Notes: generated by a model not told the origin, from the letters alone. Numbered from the stretch's first letter, positions 50,315-61,774 are shown. The stretch: DNA of 64,000 nt from Nitrosococcus wardiae (GCF_004421105.1 NZ_CP038033.1:1383659-1447658), one strand, 5' to 3'. Program-made: numbers and translations.

Positions 50315-50360
50315 GGGCGGCGTTACAGGCAAAGTAGAAAAAACCGGGTATGGGGGAGGT

Positions 50361-51350
<990 letters not shown>

Positions 51351-51565
51351 TTAATTGGACTCGTTTGTTTTGACACCCAATCTCAAACCGTCTTCTCATG
51401 GGGGTGTTCCGGTATATTTCAGCTGTTAAAACTTCACCCGGACACTATCGCAGCGTGAGAGATCGGCAGAATTCTGTTATCGATTTTAAACTCATCAAGT
51501 ACAGAGATTGCTTGTGGCAAACTCCAAATGTTACGCGTAGTCATTGAAGACGTAAAGGAGACAGC

Positions 51566-52639
51566 ATGCGCATAGGTATCCCCCGAGAGATCAAAACCTT
51601 AGAGGGAAGGGTCGCTTTAGTGCCTGAGGCGACTGCGGAATTGGTGCAACAGGGACATGAAGTTTTTATCGAATCTAGCGCAGGAGAGCTAAGTGGTTAT
51701 CCTGATACGGCCTACCAAACTGCCGGGGTCACTATTCTCCCTGATGCCCGCTCTCTTTATGAGGCTGCAAAACTTATCGTTAAGGTTAAAGAGCCTGTCG
51801 ATCCGGAGCTGGAGTTGTTGCGCTCTGACCATTTATTATTTTCTTTTTTGCATTTGGCGGCGGAACCGAAATTAACTCAACGCTTAATGAAAATTGGTCT
51901 TACGGCGGTGGGCTTTGAAACCGTGGCAGTCGAAGGCGAATTACCGTTACTGATCCCCATGAGTGATATTGCCGGTCGTCTGAGTATTCAGATCGGAGCA
52001 ACTTTGTTACACAGTCCCCAAGGGGGAAAAGGTTTGCTGCTTGGTGGATTACCGGGGGCACTCCGAGGACGAGTAGTTATTTTGGGGGCGGGGACGGCAG
52101 GGAGTAATGCTGCTAGAGTGGCTGCCGCTTTGGGCAGCGAGGTCATTGTGTTCGAACGTCGCCGTGATCGGCTGGCGCAAATGTATGAGCTGGGTGAGAA
52201 TGTAACAGCCCTTTACCCTTACCAACAGATGCTAAAGGAATCTATTGCGAGCGCAGATCTGCTCATCGGGGCAGTATTGCAAGCCGGAGCCCGAACACCA
52301 CGGTTAGTTAGCACGGAGATGGTCCGCAGCATGCAGCCCGGTAGTGTGGTGGTGGATATCTCGGTTGATCAAGGTGGTTGTATTGAGACAACACGCCCTA
52401 CCACTTATGCTGAACCTACTTATATTTGGGAAGAAGTGATCCATTTTGCTGTGACGAATATGCCTGGCGCTGTTCCCCGCACTGCTTCTCAAGCCTTGTC
52501 TTCAGCGCTCTTACCCTATGTTTTGATCCTTGCTCAAGAGAACTGGGAAAATTATCCTCCACTGGCAGCGGGAATCAATACTAAAGCGGGAGAGGTGGTT
52601 CATCCGGCAGTGCGGGAATCTCTTCCGGCCAACTCCTAG
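51566..52639 (+). CDS. ald: Alanine dehydrogenase
   Basis: 357 residues. The N-terminus is MRIGIPREIKTLEGRVALVP, the catalytic region VKVKEPVDPELELL and FSFLHLAAEPKLTQ, and the Rossmann motif VVILGAGTAGSNAARVAAALG, with AVTNMPGAVPRTAS near the C-terminus. It interconverts alanine and pyruvate plus ammonia with NAD. In a nitrifier it could help assimilate ammonium, but that is inference. A GTAAAGGAG site precedes ATG 51566. The length is slightly shorter than Bacillus Ald (about 375). Confidence 0.93.
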   Translation: MRIGIPREIKTLEGRVALVPEATAELVQQGHEVFIESSAGELSGYPDTAYQTAGVTILPDARSLYEAAKLIVKVKEPVDPELELLRSDHLLFSFLHLAAEPKLTQRLMKIGLTAVGFETVAVEGELPLLIPMSDIAGRLSIQIGATLLHSPQGGKGLLLGGLPGALRGRVVILGAGTAGSNAARVAAALGSEVIVFERRRDRLAQMYELGENVTALYPYQQMLKESIASADLLIGAVLQAGARTPRLVSTEMVRSMQPGSVVVDISVDQGGCIETTRPTTYAEPTYIWEEVIHFAVTNMPGAVPRTASQALSSALLPYVLILAQENWENYPPLAAGINTKAGEVVHPAVRESLPANS

Positions 52640-52804
52640 TTTTAAGAGGGTATCCCTTTGGAACTATTAGGGGAAAGAATAAACAATCTCACCCTCGATT
52701 TTATGGAGTGCTATTGTCCTTGCGGAAATATAGCCGTTATATGATGAGACATTCTGTTAAGATCCCAGCTTAAGTTTTAGTAGTGCAACAACATTAAAAA
52801 CATT

Positions 52805-55402
52805 ATGGCTCAAGCTTCGACCGTCACTAAACGTTCCAAGCGTACCCCGATTAGTATTCATATCCGTCATCGCCTTAAGGAAGCTGCATTCATCGTGTGC
52901 TTGGCGTTGGCAGCCTATTTATTGTTATCCCTGTTGACTTATACCGCTACCGATCCCGGGTGGTCCCATACAGGCACTACTGAGGTTGTGCATAACAAAG
53001 GAGGGAGGGTTGGGGCCTGGCTTGCTGATCTTCTGCTCTATTTGTTGGGCCATCCGGCCTATTTATTGCCTCTCATGGCGGCTTACAGTGGCTATTTTTT
53101 GTTAGTCCATGGCAGGAAAAACCAGGACGGGGGTTCGATTCAATTTTGGCTACTTAAGGTGATTGGATTTATTGTGGCCTTAGGAGCAACCTGCGGCCTT
53201 GCTGCGCTGCATTTTCCCGTGCCTCCGGGAACTCTACCGGTAGCCGAGGGAGGTGTTCTAGGAGAGATGGTAGGCCGCGGTCTATTGGGTATGTTTGGCC
53301 CCTTAGGGACGACTCTGTTGTTATTAGCTTTGTTTCTTACCGGTGTGACCTTACTTACGGGGCTTTCTTGGTTATGGCTGATGGATTTTATCGGTCGTTA
53401 TACCTTGGACCTCTCTCGGAGTATAGGGGGTTGGGGCCAACCACTTCGTGGGCAGTTTGCCAACCGCTCTTTTCCGATACTCAAAATGAAGGTGATGCCC
53501 GGTGGTACAAGGGGGGACAAGCTCAAATCCGAGAAACAACGCAGTAAAGTTCGTATTGAGCCGGTCATTGGCGAACTGGAGCCCACCCTACCTGGAGAAC
53601 CAATTCCACCAAAGGAGACCACCCCACCAAGGGAAACCATCCCACCAAGGGAAACCATCCCACCAAGGGAAACCATCCCACCAAGGGAAACCATCCCACC
53701 AAGGGAAACCATCCCACCAAGGGAAACCATCCCACCAAGGGAAACCACGCCACCAAGAGAGGCAACCCCCCCTGAGGAGATAGCTCTATCTGAAGAGACA
53801 ACCCCAGCGAGGGAAGCGGCTCCACCTATGGGGGTAGTGCCACAAGGGGGCGCAAATCTACGGCAAGCACAGCAACCACAAAAATGGCAGCCGGCTTTGT
53901 TTCAACCTTCAGAAGAAGGAAAGCTTCCACCCCTCTCACTTTTGGATAAACCCTCTTCCTCCCAGGGAAGCTATTCAAAGGAAATCCTTGAAATTTTATC
54001 CCGCCAAGTGGAGGAGAAGCTGAAAGACTTTGGGGTTGAGGTACAAGTAGTGGCTGTCAATCCGGGGCCTGTCATTACCCGTTTCGAGCTGCAGCCTGCC
54101 CCTGGAGTTAAAGTCAGTCGGATTTCTGGATTAGCGAAGGATCTGGCCCGGGCTCTGTCCGTGCTGAGCGTTCGGGTGGTCGAGGTTATTCCCGGCAAAC
54201 CGGTGGTCGGTTTGGAGATTCCTAACGAAACCCGGGAAATTGTGCACCTTTCAGAGGTGCTGCATAGTGCCGTCTATCTTGAAAGCCGGGCCTCGTTGAC
54301 CTTGGCCCTGGGCAAGGATATCAGCGGTGATCCGGTGGTCGCTGATCTTGCCAAGATGCCCCACCTGCTAGTAGCAGGAGCTACTGGAGCAGGCAAATCA
54401 GTGGCCATCAACGCCATGATTTTGAGCCTGTTGTATAAGACCACTCCGCAGATGGTTCGCCTCATTCTGATTGATCCTAAAATGTTGGAGTTATCGGTTT
54501 ATGAAGGTATCCCCCACCTGTTGGCTCCTGTCGTCATCGATATGAATGAGGCAGGGCACGCCCTGCGCTGGTGTGTGGCAGAGATGGAGCGACGCTACCG
54601 GCTGATGGCTGCGTTGGGGGTTCGCAATTTGGCTGGGTTTAACCGTAAAGTGCGGGATGCCATTAAAGCAGGCCAACCGCTGAAAGATCCCCTTCATTCA
54701 CCACTTCCAGAGGAAGAGCCATTACTACTGGAACCCTTACCCTTAATCGTGGTCGTTATAGATGAGCTGGCAGATATGATGATGGTGGTGGGGAAGAAAG
54801 TGGAGGAACTCATCGCCCGCTTGGCACAAAAAGCCCGAGCCTCAGGTATTCATTTAATCCTTGCTACTCAACGGCCTTCAGTGGATGTGATCACGGGACT
54901 CATTAAGGCCAATATTCCCGCCCGGATGGCCTTTCAGGTTTCATCACGAGTGGATTCTAGGACTATCTTGGATCAAATGGGCGCCGAGCAACTTCTGGGG
55001 CAGGGGGATATGCTTTACCTCCCCCCGGGGACAGCTATGCCTGAACGGATACATGGTGCGTTCGTGGACGATCACGAAGTCCATAATGTGGTAGAGTTCC
55101 TTAAGCAGCAGGGCATTCCCCAATATTTGGAAGAGATCACCCAGGGGATGGATGAGTTTGGAGATGGCGCTAACTCAGCTGGCGGTGGCGTTGAGGCGGA
55201 GAATGATCCCCTTTATGACCAGGCGGTGCGGGTAGTCACTGAGACTCAGCGGGCCTCTGTATCGGGGGTTCAGCGGCGATTGCGAATTGGTTATAACCGC
55301 GCGGCACGGCTGGTCGAAGCCATGGAGCAAAGCGGTGTTGTAGGTCCCATGCAGTCTAATGGGAGCCGAGAAGTTTTGGCTCCCCCTCCACCGGAGAGTT
55401 GA
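52805..55402 (+). CDS. ftsK: DNA translocase FtsK
   Basis: 865 residues. Four predicted membrane helices lie in about residues 25-205. A proline-rich linker holds seven near-identical six-residue units ([15 protein letters not shown] units of 18 bp), then comes the alpha/beta motor with Walker [18 protein letters not shown] and Walker [15 protein letters not shown]. The RecA-like core ends [29 protein letters not shown], followed by a C-terminal winged-helix gamma domain. It pumps DNA at the septum and activates XerCD. lolA follows after 8 bases, the order found in other gammaproteobacteria. Confidence 0.96.
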   Translation: MAQASTVTKRSKRTPISIHIRHRLKEAAFIVCLALAAYLLLSLLTYTATDPGWSHTGTTEVVHNKGGRVGAWLADLLLYLLGHPAYLLPLMAAYSGYFLLVHGRKNQDGGSIQFWLLKVIGFIVALGATCGLAALHFPVPPGTLPVAEGGVLGEMVGRGLLGMFGPLGTTLLLLALFLTGVTLLTGLSWLWLMDFIGRYTLDLSRSIGGWGQPLRGQFANRSFPILKMKVMPGGTRGDKLKSEKQRSKVRIEPVIGELEPTLPGEPIPPKETTPPRETIPPRETIPPRETIPPRETIPPRETIPPRETIPPRETTPPREATPPEEIALSEETTPAREAAPPMGVVPQGGANLRQAQQPQKWQPALFQPSEEGKLPPLSLLDKPSSSQGSYSKEILEILSRQVEEKLKDFGVEVQVVAVNPGPVITRFELQPAPGVKVSRISGLAKDLARALSVLSVRVVEVIPGKPVVGLEIPNETREIVHLSEVLHSAVYLESRASLTLALGKDISGDPVVADLAKMPHLLVAGATGAGKSVAINAMILSLLYKTTPQMVRLILIDPKMLELSVYEGIPHLLAPVVIDMNEAGHALRWCVAEMERRYRLMAALGVRNLAGFNRKVRDAIKAGQPLKDPLHSPLPEEEPLLLEPLPLIVVVIDELADMMMVVGKKVEELIARLAQKARASGIHLILATQRPSVDVITGLIKANIPARMAFQVSSRVDSRTILDQMGAEQLLGQGDMLYLPPGTAMPERIHGAFVDDHEVHNVVEFLKQQGIPQYLEEITQGMDEFGDGANSAGGGVEAENDPLYDQAVRVVTETQRASVSGVQRRLRIGYNRAARLVEAMEQSGVVGPMQSNGSREVLAPPPPES
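53608..53766 (+). repeat. 18-bp tandem repeat within ftsK
   Basis: At least seven consecutive near-identical 18-bp units (CCACCAAGGGAAACCATC type) encode P-P-R-E-T-I/T in the FtsK linker, with degenerate units at each end. Six consecutive units are identical at the protein level, which suggests recent slippage-driven expansion. The reverse strand is also open here by virtue of the repeat, but those frames are shadows. Confidence 0.9.
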
Positions 55403-55409
55403 AGAGCGA

Positions 55410-56069
55410 GTGTTTATTAACAATTCCTGTCGAAGGCGACAATGGCTCCGAAGGGGGCTCTGGGGGATTGTCTTAGGCAGCATGGCCCTTACCCTGAGAG
55501 CAGAGGAGCCGGGAGCACATTTGGCAGCATTCTTGGAAGAGGTCCATAGTTTACGTGCTGAATTCCATCAGACTCTGCTAGACGAGCATCAGGAGCCCTT
55601 GGAAGAGAGCGAGGGAAAGTTTTTCCTTCAGCGTCCTGGTAAATTCCGCTGGGATTATCATGAACCTTTCTCCCAAGCAATTGTGGCAGATGGTGAGCGT
55701 ATCTGGTTCTATGATCCCGACCTAGAACAAGTGACTGTCAAAAACCAAAAGCTGGCCCTCGGAGAGACCCCGGCTTTGCTGCTTTCTGGTGAATGTTTAC
55801 CGGAAGAGACTTTCCGAATCAATAATCTTGCCTCCCATAATCATTTGGCTTGGGTGGAATTGCTACCTCGTAATAAAGAGGCCACTTTCGAACGTTTATT
55901 ACTGGGGTTTGATAATAATACTTTGCGTCAGATGGAACTGCACGATAGTTTTGGCCAGATCACCCGACTAACCTTTTCTGAGGTTGAGGTCAACCTATCC
56001 CTTGACCCTTCCCTGTTTGTTTTTACGCCGCCAGAAGGGGTGGATGTCATGGGAGGGGATTCCCCTTAG
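55410..56069 (+). CDS. lolA: Outer-membrane lipoprotein carrier protein LolA
   Basis: 219 residues from GTG 55410, which follows GAAGAG and lies 8 bases after the ftsK stop; the frame opens inside ftsK. It has a signal peptide (LWGIVLGSMALTLRA). Family blocks are SLRAEFHQTLLDE, the RPGKFRWDYHEPF motif with the hydrophobic-cavity Arg, IWFYDPDLEQVTVKN and the C-terminal FVFTPPEGVDVM. It shuttles lipoproteins across the periplasm. rarA follows after 4 bases, giving an ftsK-lolA-rarA operon as in E. coli. Confidence 0.93.
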   Translation: MFINNSCRRRQWLRRGLWGIVLGSMALTLRAEEPGAHLAAFLEEVHSLRAEFHQTLLDEHQEPLEESEGKFFLQRPGKFRWDYHEPFSQAIVADGERIWFYDPDLEQVTVKNQKLALGETPALLLSGECLPEETFRINNLASHNHLAWVELLPRNKEATFERLLLGFDNNTLRQMELHDSFGQITRLTFSEVEVNLSLDPSLFVFTPPEGVDVMGGDSP

Positions 56070-56073
56070 GGTA

Positions 56074-57408
56074 ATGTCTCTGCGTGCTAACAAGAACCTG
56101 CCTTCTGTGGAAGTTGCCGGCCGCCCTTTAGCCGATCGTATGCGGCCCCAGAAATTGGATGAATTTGTTGGCCAGAGTCATCTCCTGAAGGAGGGGGCGC
56201 CTCTGCGCCAAGCGATTGAAACGGGCCGTCCCCACTCCATGGTGCTGTGGGGACCTCCCGGCACTGGCAAAACCACCTTGGCCCGTCTCATCGCCAACTA
56301 TTGCCAGGCCCAGTTTCTCAGTCTCTCTGCGGTGTTGGCCGGCGTGAAAGAAGTGCGGGCTGCGGTGGATAAGGTCCAACGAGTCCGCTCTGAGGAAGGG
56401 TATGGGACCGTCCTATTTGTGGATGAAGTGCACCGTTTCAACAAAAGCCAACAGGATGCCTTTTTACCCTATGTGGAAAATGGCACCTTTATTTTCATTG
56501 GTGCGACCACGGAGAATCCCTCCTTTGAATTGAATAATGCGCTTTTATCCCGGTGCCGAGTTTATGTTCTTAAATGCCTTCAGGTGGGAGATATCTGCAC
56601 CCTGATCAAACGTGCCTTAGCAGACCCAGAGCGGGGATTGGGGAGACGTTCGCTGACAATGGCTGAGGCTCTATGCCAGCGGCTTGCGGAGGTGGCAGAT
56701 GGGGATGCCCGCCGGGCTCTCAACTTGCTTGAAATTGCCAGTGATCTGGCAGAGAAAAATACCATCACGGAGGAACTGCTGAAGCAAGTGTTGAGGGGGG
56801 GAGTTCGGCGCTTTGATAAGGGGGGGGAGGTCTTTTATGAGCAAATTTCGGCATTCCATAAGGCAGTACGGGGTTCTGCGCCAGATGCTGCCTTATATTG
56901 GTTTTGCCGCATGCTGGATGGGGGATGTGACCCGTGTTATCTAGCTCGACGCTTGATACGAATCGCGAGCGAGGATATTGGCAATGCTGATCCTCGGGCT
57001 TTGCGCCTTGCCCTTGATGCTTGGGAGGCCTATGAACGCCTCGGTAGCCCCGAGGGAGAATTGGCCCTGGCCCAGGCAGTGATATTTCTTTCCTGCGCTC
57101 CCAAAAGCAATGCCACCTATAAGGCCTTGAATGCCGCCAGCCGTGACGCTAAGACTTACGGTTCCCTCCAGGTGCCTTTGCATTTGCGGAACGCGCCCAC
57201 TAAGCTTTTGAAAGAGCTTGGCTATGGCAGCCGGTATCGTTATGCCCATGACGAACCTGAATCCTATGCGGCGGGCGAGCATTATTTTCCCGAGGAAATG
57301 GGGCAGCCTTGCTACTATGAGCCAGTTTCCCAGGGGTTGGAGATCAAGATCGCCGAAAAGCTGGCCCGTTTGAGGGAACTGGACAGGATATGGCGCAAAC
57401 CTCGTTGA
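56074..57408 (+). CDS. rarA: Replication-associated recombination ATPase RarA (MgsA)
   Basis: 444 residues from ATG 56074. AAA+ motifs are VLWGPPGTGKTTLARLIA (Walker A), VLFVDEVHRFNKSQQDAFLP (Walker B), FIGATTENPSFELN (sensor 1) and GDARRALNLLEIA (sensor 2). The C-terminal tetramerisation region has RGSAPDAALYWFCRML, ASEDIGNADPRAL and HYFPEEM. It acts at stalled forks with SSB. Last gene of ftsK-lolA-rarA. Confidence 0.95.
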   Translation: MSLRANKNLPSVEVAGRPLADRMRPQKLDEFVGQSHLLKEGAPLRQAIETGRPHSMVLWGPPGTGKTTLARLIANYCQAQFLSLSAVLAGVKEVRAAVDKVQRVRSEEGYGTVLFVDEVHRFNKSQQDAFLPYVENGTFIFIGATTENPSFELNNALLSRCRVYVLKCLQVGDICTLIKRALADPERGLGRRSLTMAEALCQRLAEVADGDARRALNLLEIASDLAEKNTITEELLKQVLRGGVRRFDKGGEVFYEQISAFHKAVRGSAPDAALYWFCRMLDGGCDPCYLARRLIRIASEDIGNADPRALRLALDAWEAYERLGSPEGELALAQAVIFLSCAPKSNATYKALNAASRDAKTYGSLQVPLHLRNAPTKLLKELGYGSRYRYAHDEPESYAAGEHYFPEEMGQPCYYEPVSQGLEIKIAEKLARLRELDRIWRKPR

Positions 57409-58378
57409 GCTTATGGGTTTTTCTCTTGTATTTGATGCTAAAGGGGCAGCCTGATATATTGCAAAGAGTTGATTTATCACCCCAAAGACTATGGCGTGAG
57501 TAATGGAGGTACCTGTTTGAAGGCACTGTTTTTTTAAAAAATTGTCTAATTATGCATGACCTGAGGGGGTGACTGCCCGCCAGTGATAAGAAATGGATTT
57601 CCATAGTGGTACTAGTAGGATTGAAATGAGATCAAAATTTTGGGCCTAATATGGCTAGACAGTAGGCCTCATATAAGACATATAAGACATAGTAAGTTAT
57701 CTATCCGATAGAACATAGTGAGGGATTTTTGCAGACCGCGCCGTGCCCATCCTGGTCATCACAGGATGGCGCCAAGGCTGCGGCGATAGAACAAGGTTTT
57801 GCGAGAAGTAACGAGTAGTCTTGAGGTTATTATGATGATAAACCGTGCCGGAACTGAAAAAAGTTTGGCTGATCCTGCTGAACACAAGCTTAGTTAAATG
57901 AGTTGATTATTGGCGGAGTGAAAATCATTATTATGCTTAAAAAAAAGATTGATGTGCTTCACTCACATTACATTGATAGGTACCGCAGGATAAGTTTCTG
58001 GCAGGCAAATTATGCGAGTAGGTGGTTATGCGGAGCTTTTCCGCAGAAGGGATGAGCAATGGCAGTTCGGTTAAGCGTGCTGAGTATAGACTGTCATTTT
58101 CACCTCAATTGGAGGAGGTTAGATAGGTGGGCAAGTGGCGCCGGTACCTTTTATCGGCAGGCGGGATCGCCCGACTTTTCTCTACCCTATTCTCGAGGTT
58201 TCCGGGCTTAAAGTCATAGACCTCATAGAAAAATGGCGTCTTAAGCGCCGCTCTCGTTTCTCTCGCAGGCACCTGCGGATTGTTGCTGCTTATTGAGTCT
58301 GAAGTGCTCAGGTTTCTTGAATAGGCAGAGAATTTAGCCGTGGGTGTAAACATGCGTAGAAATTAAGGAACGAGATTC
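57409..58378. other. Long non-coding region upstream of rne (leader candidate)
   Basis: 970 bases without a credible gene; the short ORFs have no coding character. Visible hairpins include CATCCTG-GTCAT-CAGGATG-like at about 57746-57766, TGCGGA-GCTTTT-CCGCA at about 58030-58047, and CGCAG-GCAC-CTGCG at about 58265-58279. The last 250 bases are the best candidate for an RNase E 5' leader, since in enterics rne has a long structured leader through which RNase E controls its own mRNA. No known sRNA is recognised. Confidence 0.5.
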
Positions 58379-60736
58379 ATGAAAAGAATGCTGATTAATG
58401 CAACTCATGCGGAAGAGTTGCGAGTGGCGATGGTCGATGGCCAGCACTTGCAAGATTTAGATATTGAAAATCCGACTCGGGAACAGAAAAAAGCCAATGT
58501 TTACAAGGGCAAAATTACTCGGGTTGAACCAAGTTTAGAGGCGGTATTCGTCGATTATGGTGCTGATCGCCAGGGGTTTTTACCCCTCAAGGAGGTGGCG
58601 CGCGGCTATTTTCAGCCCTATCAGGGAGAACCTGGGGAGCGGCTCAAAGTCCAAGAAGTGCTCAAGGAAGGGCAAGAGTTACTCGTCCAGGTAGAAAAAG
58701 AAGAGCGGGGCAATAAAGGGGCCGCGCTTTCTACATTTGTGAGTTTGGCGGGGCGATATCTTGTATTGATGCCCAACAACCCTCGGGCTGGAGGGGTATC
58801 ACGTCGGATCGAAGGGGAAGAGCGGGGCGCGCTTTTAGAAGCAATGCGTGCTCTTGAGGTGCCTGAGGGCATGGGGCTCATTGCTCGGACTGCTGCTCTG
58901 GGTAAAAGTACGGAAGAATTGCAATGGGATTTCAATTATTTGCTTCATCTTTGGCAGGCTATCCGGGTTGCCGCTGAAGAGCGGTCAGCGCCTTTTCTTA
59001 TCTATCAGGAAAGTGATGTCATTATTCGCGCATTACGGGATTACCTACGCCTAGATGTGGGCGAGATCCTGATTGACACTCCAGATGTCTACCAGCGAGC
59101 CTATGATTTCATGCGGCAAGTGATGCCCCATGAGTTGCACAGGCTTAAGCTCTATCAAGATAAGGTTTCCCTGTTCACCCGTTTTCAAATTGAGAGCCAA
59201 ATCGAGACTGCATTCCAGCATGAGGTTGAGTTACCTGCCGGTGGTGCAATCGTCATCGACTATACTGAGGCCCTGACCACCATCGATATCAATTCAGCGC
59301 GGGCAAATAAGGGCGAGGATATTGAGGAGACGGCTCTTTCAACCAACTTAGAAGCGGCTGAAGAGATAGCACGCCAATTAAGGTTGCGTGATTTGGGGGG
59401 GTTGATTGTTATCGATTTTATTGATATGGCGCCACTACGTAACCAGCGGGCGGTTGAGAATCGGTTGCGGGAGTGCTTGCGTGAGGATCGGGCGCGGGTA
59501 CAAGTGGGTCGCATTTCCAGATTTGGACTTCTGGAGATGTCACGGCAACGGTTGCGACCGTCTCTGGGGGAAGCCCATCAAGTGGTTTGCCCGCGTTGTA
59601 GCGGTCGGGGTTATGTGAGGGGGATAGAATCCCTAGGGCTATCAGTCTTGCGTCTTGTCGAAGAAGGGGCAGCCAAGGAAAAGACTGCTCGCATGGTGGT
59701 CCAACTTCCCATTTCGGTGGCCTCCTTCTTGCTCAACGAGAAGCGATCTAATCTTGCTACTATTGAAAGGCGATATGGGGTGCATTTGTTTTTAGTGCCT
59801 AATCCCCATATGGAAACCCCTGCTTTCAAAATTGAGCGTATTAAGGAGAAAGGAAAAGAGGAGGGGCGAGCGGATAAACGGCTTGAAATGCAAAGCTACC
59901 AGATGGCGAATGAGCCGGAGTCTAAAAATCTGGTGTTTGCCACACCTAGCATTGCTCCGGATGAACCTTTGGTTAAAGGGGTTTCTCCTTCGCTTCCTCC
60001 GCCTGGACTGCAATCAGCAGCGCCGGCAGCTCAGCCTAACTTTTTAAGGCATTTCTGGAAAGTGCTTGTCGGGGGCGACCAAGAACCAGCAGCCTCTGAG
60101 GTATCGAACCAAGAGACCGCAACGGCTCATGGAGAGTCGAATAAACAGGAGCATGTGGCTTCTCGCCGTGGGAGATCCCATGGTAGGGGACGCCGCGGTT
60201 CAGGTCGGAAACAAAATCGCAGGGAAAATAGCCAGGGGAAAGAGGCTTCTCTAGAGGTCGAGAGCGTTCAATCGGTCCCAGAAGCCAAGGAAACTCAGGA
60301 TAAGCAAAAAGTTGGGGGGAATACTTCACCGAGGACGGCTACCCGGGGGCGACGGGGGGGGCGTCGTTCTCGCTCCAGTGCAGCGAACAGGCACCGTCAC
60401 AGCAGCAGTGGGAGTAGAAGTGATGGGTCTGCGGTGAAGCAACCGAAAGAAACGGGAAATGCTGAAAAAAAACCTGCGCTTTCTTCAGAGGTGAAAGATA
60501 CCCCCTCGAAGTTGCCTCCAGAGACAGCCGCTTCCGGTGGGAAAAAGGCCTCCTCGGAGGAGCGGCAAAGTGGAGGTTCCCAGGACTCGATATCCTCTGG
60601 GCCGGGAAAGGTTGTGGCGGCGAATGAGCGGGCGGTCGTTGCCACAGAAGTGCCAAAATTGCCTGCACCCATTTCCATAGTGGAGGAACAGACACCAATG
60701 TTACCTCACTCGGTGAGGAAGGAGTCTTCCGGTTAA
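58379..60736 (+). CDS. rne: Ribonuclease E
   Basis: 785 residues. An S1 domain (about 35-120) is preceded by the start MKRMLINATHAEELRVA. The catalytic metal-site region has IDYTEALTTIDINSAR and GGLIVIDFIDM, and the Zn-link is CPRCSGRGY (C-x-x-C). From about residue 500 the sequence is low-complexity, rich in Arg, Ser, Gly and Glu, with a basic patch (RRGRSHGRGRRGSGRKQ) for RNA binding and degradosome partners. It cleaves mRNA and processes rRNA and tRNA. Shorter than E. coli RNase E (1,061) but longer than RNase G. Confidence 0.95.
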   Translation: MKRMLINATHAEELRVAMVDGQHLQDLDIENPTREQKKANVYKGKITRVEPSLEAVFVDYGADRQGFLPLKEVARGYFQPYQGEPGERLKVQEVLKEGQELLVQVEKEERGNKGAALSTFVSLAGRYLVLMPNNPRAGGVSRRIEGEERGALLEAMRALEVPEGMGLIARTAALGKSTEELQWDFNYLLHLWQAIRVAAEERSAPFLIYQESDVIIRALRDYLRLDVGEILIDTPDVYQRAYDFMRQVMPHELHRLKLYQDKVSLFTRFQIESQIETAFQHEVELPAGGAIVIDYTEALTTIDINSARANKGEDIEETALSTNLEAAEEIARQLRLRDLGGLIVIDFIDMAPLRNQRAVENRLRECLREDRARVQVGRISRFGLLEMSRQRLRPSLGEAHQVVCPRCSGRGYVRGIESLGLSVLRLVEEGAAKEKTARMVVQLPISVASFLLNEKRSNLATIERRYGVHLFLVPNPHMETPAFKIERIKEKGKEEGRADKRLEMQSYQMANEPESKNLVFATPSIAPDEPLVKGVSPSLPPPGLQSAAPAAQPNFLRHFWKVLVGGDQEPAASEVSNQETATAHGESNKQEHVASRRGRSHGRGRRGSGRKQNRRENSQGKEASLEVESVQSVPEAKETQDKQKVGGNTSPRTATRGRRGGRRSRSSAANRHRHSSSGSRSDGSAVKQPKETGNAEKKPALSSEVKDTPSKLPPETAASGGKKASSEERQSGGSQDSISSGPGKVVAANERAVVATEVPKLPAPISIVEEQTPMLPHSVRKESSG

Positions 60737-60804
60737 GGGCCGCCTCTTGGGAATAGGGAAGATATTCCTTTCCTGAAACACTGACTTAATCCCAGAAATT
60801 AACC

Positions 60805-60852
60805 CCCTCTTCCCCCTCTTCCCCTTGGGGAGAAGGTGAGGATGAGGGGGAA
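60805..60852. repeat. C-rich hairpin sequence downstream of rne
   Basis: CCCCCTCTTCCCC and the following GGGGAGAAGGTGAGGATGAGGGGG can pair to a long imperfect stem. The CCCCTCTTCC unit repeats in tandem. It may work as a terminator between the convergent rne and phosphatase genes, but it lacks a proper T run. Confidence 0.45.
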
Positions 60853-60887
60853 TTAAAAAGGTAGTATGGGGATGGGTATAAGCAGCG

Positions 60888-61424
60888 TTAGAGATTTAAG
60901 CGTCGCTGGCGAACTTCTTTGAGGAGGCCATGAGCGGCCTCTTCAATAAGTACCAAGACCTCTTCAAACTCGGTGGCAGGACCATAATAGGGATCGGGGA
61001 CGTCTTGTTTTCCCAAGTGGGGTGCTAAATCAAGCAGTAACTTTATCTTTCCGATCTGACTGGCTGGAGCCAGCTTTTGTAACAATGCCAAGTTTGAGCG
61101 GTCCATGGCGACAAGGTAATCAAAGTGAATAAAGTCCGTATATTGGATCTGTCGGGCACGGTAATGGTCGATACAAATACCCCGTTGTCGACAGCATGCT
61201 CGAGCCCGTGGATCCGGACGCTCACCAGCAAAATGGCCATGGGTGCCAGCAGCGTCAACGAAAATGGCATGGTCAAGGTGATGATGTGTCACTAACTGCT
61301 GGAAAAGGCCTTTGGCCATAGGAGAGCGGCAGAAGTTAGCCATACAAATAAACAGAATCCCAATCTTGCCCTCAGTGGGATTAAGAGGAGCCTGTTTGTT
61401 TTGGAGCCATTTTTTTAGAACCAT
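60888..61424 (-). CDS. Low-molecular-weight protein tyrosine phosphatase
   Basis: The product is about 178 residues from ATG 61424 (MVLKKWLQNKQ); ATG 61448 is alternative. The P-loop is ILFICMANFCRSPMAKGLF, C-x5-R-S, where the usual G-N after the cysteine is A-N. The acid Asp lies in DVPDPYYGPATEFEEVL. Both catalytic parts are in normal order, and the DAAGTHGHFAGERPDPRA block matches the family. It may act on bacterial tyrosine kinases or on small phosphates. An N-terminal extension of about 25 residues is not part of the domain. Confidence 0.88.
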   Translation of the reverse strand: MVLKKWLQNKQAPLNPTEGKIGILFICMANFCRSPMAKGLFQQLVTHHHLDHAIFVDAAGTHGHFAGERPDPRARACCRQRGICIDHYRARQIQYTDFIHFDYLVAMDRSNLALLQKLAPASQIGKIKLLLDLAPHLGKQDVPDPYYGPATEFEEVLVLIEEAAHGLLKEVRQRRLNL

Positions 61425-61498
61425 GATTTCATGCCACTGTAAAAACAAAAAATTGGATTTTGTCCCAATGCAAAATCTAACCTCTGAAGGTTGCGTTA

Positions 61499-61774
61499 AT
61501 GTCCCCCGATTCTATCGCCATGACCTCCCTGCGGCGCCTCATTGGCTATCAGGTCCAGCATCAGGGAATTCCTTGCCAAATTGTTGAAGTTTTAGAGGAA
61601 GGTCCGGTACTGGTGCTTCAGGAGATAGCCTGCAATAGGGTAATTCAGCCTGATCAGTTCGGCAAGGCGCGCCGCTGGGTGCCTCAGATCCTAGAAATTA
61701 GGGTTCGAGGTTCTTCTGGACAGCTGACTCCTGGATTTCTGGACTTGGGGGTCGTGCAATTTTTACTCCCTTAA
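61499..61774 (+). CDS. Small conserved hypothetical protein
   Basis: 91 residues starting at ATG 61499, about eight bases after a GAAGG site. The product reads LRRLIGYQVQHQGIPCQIVEVLEEGPVL and ends LDLGVVQFLLP; it looks like a small all-beta fold (alternating hydrophobics, VEVLEEGPVLVL). No family is recognised. It is divergent from the phosphatase gene, and its stop overlaps that of the convergent kdsB by four bases. Codon use matches neighbours, which supports a real gene. Confidence 0.65.
   Translation: MSPDSIAMTSLRRLIGYQVQHQGIPCQIVEVLEEGPVLVLQEIACNRVIQPDQFGKARRWVPQILEIRVRGSSGQLTPGFLDLGVVQFLLP

Noticed and set aside
53608-53766. CRISPR-like tandem repeat
   Set aside because: Units are directly adjacent with no spacers and are coding, so not a CRISPR array.
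53398-53825. Three overlapping open frames over the ftsK repeat
   Set aside because: Any 18-bp repeat free of stops is open in several frames; only the FtsK frame continues into conserved domains.
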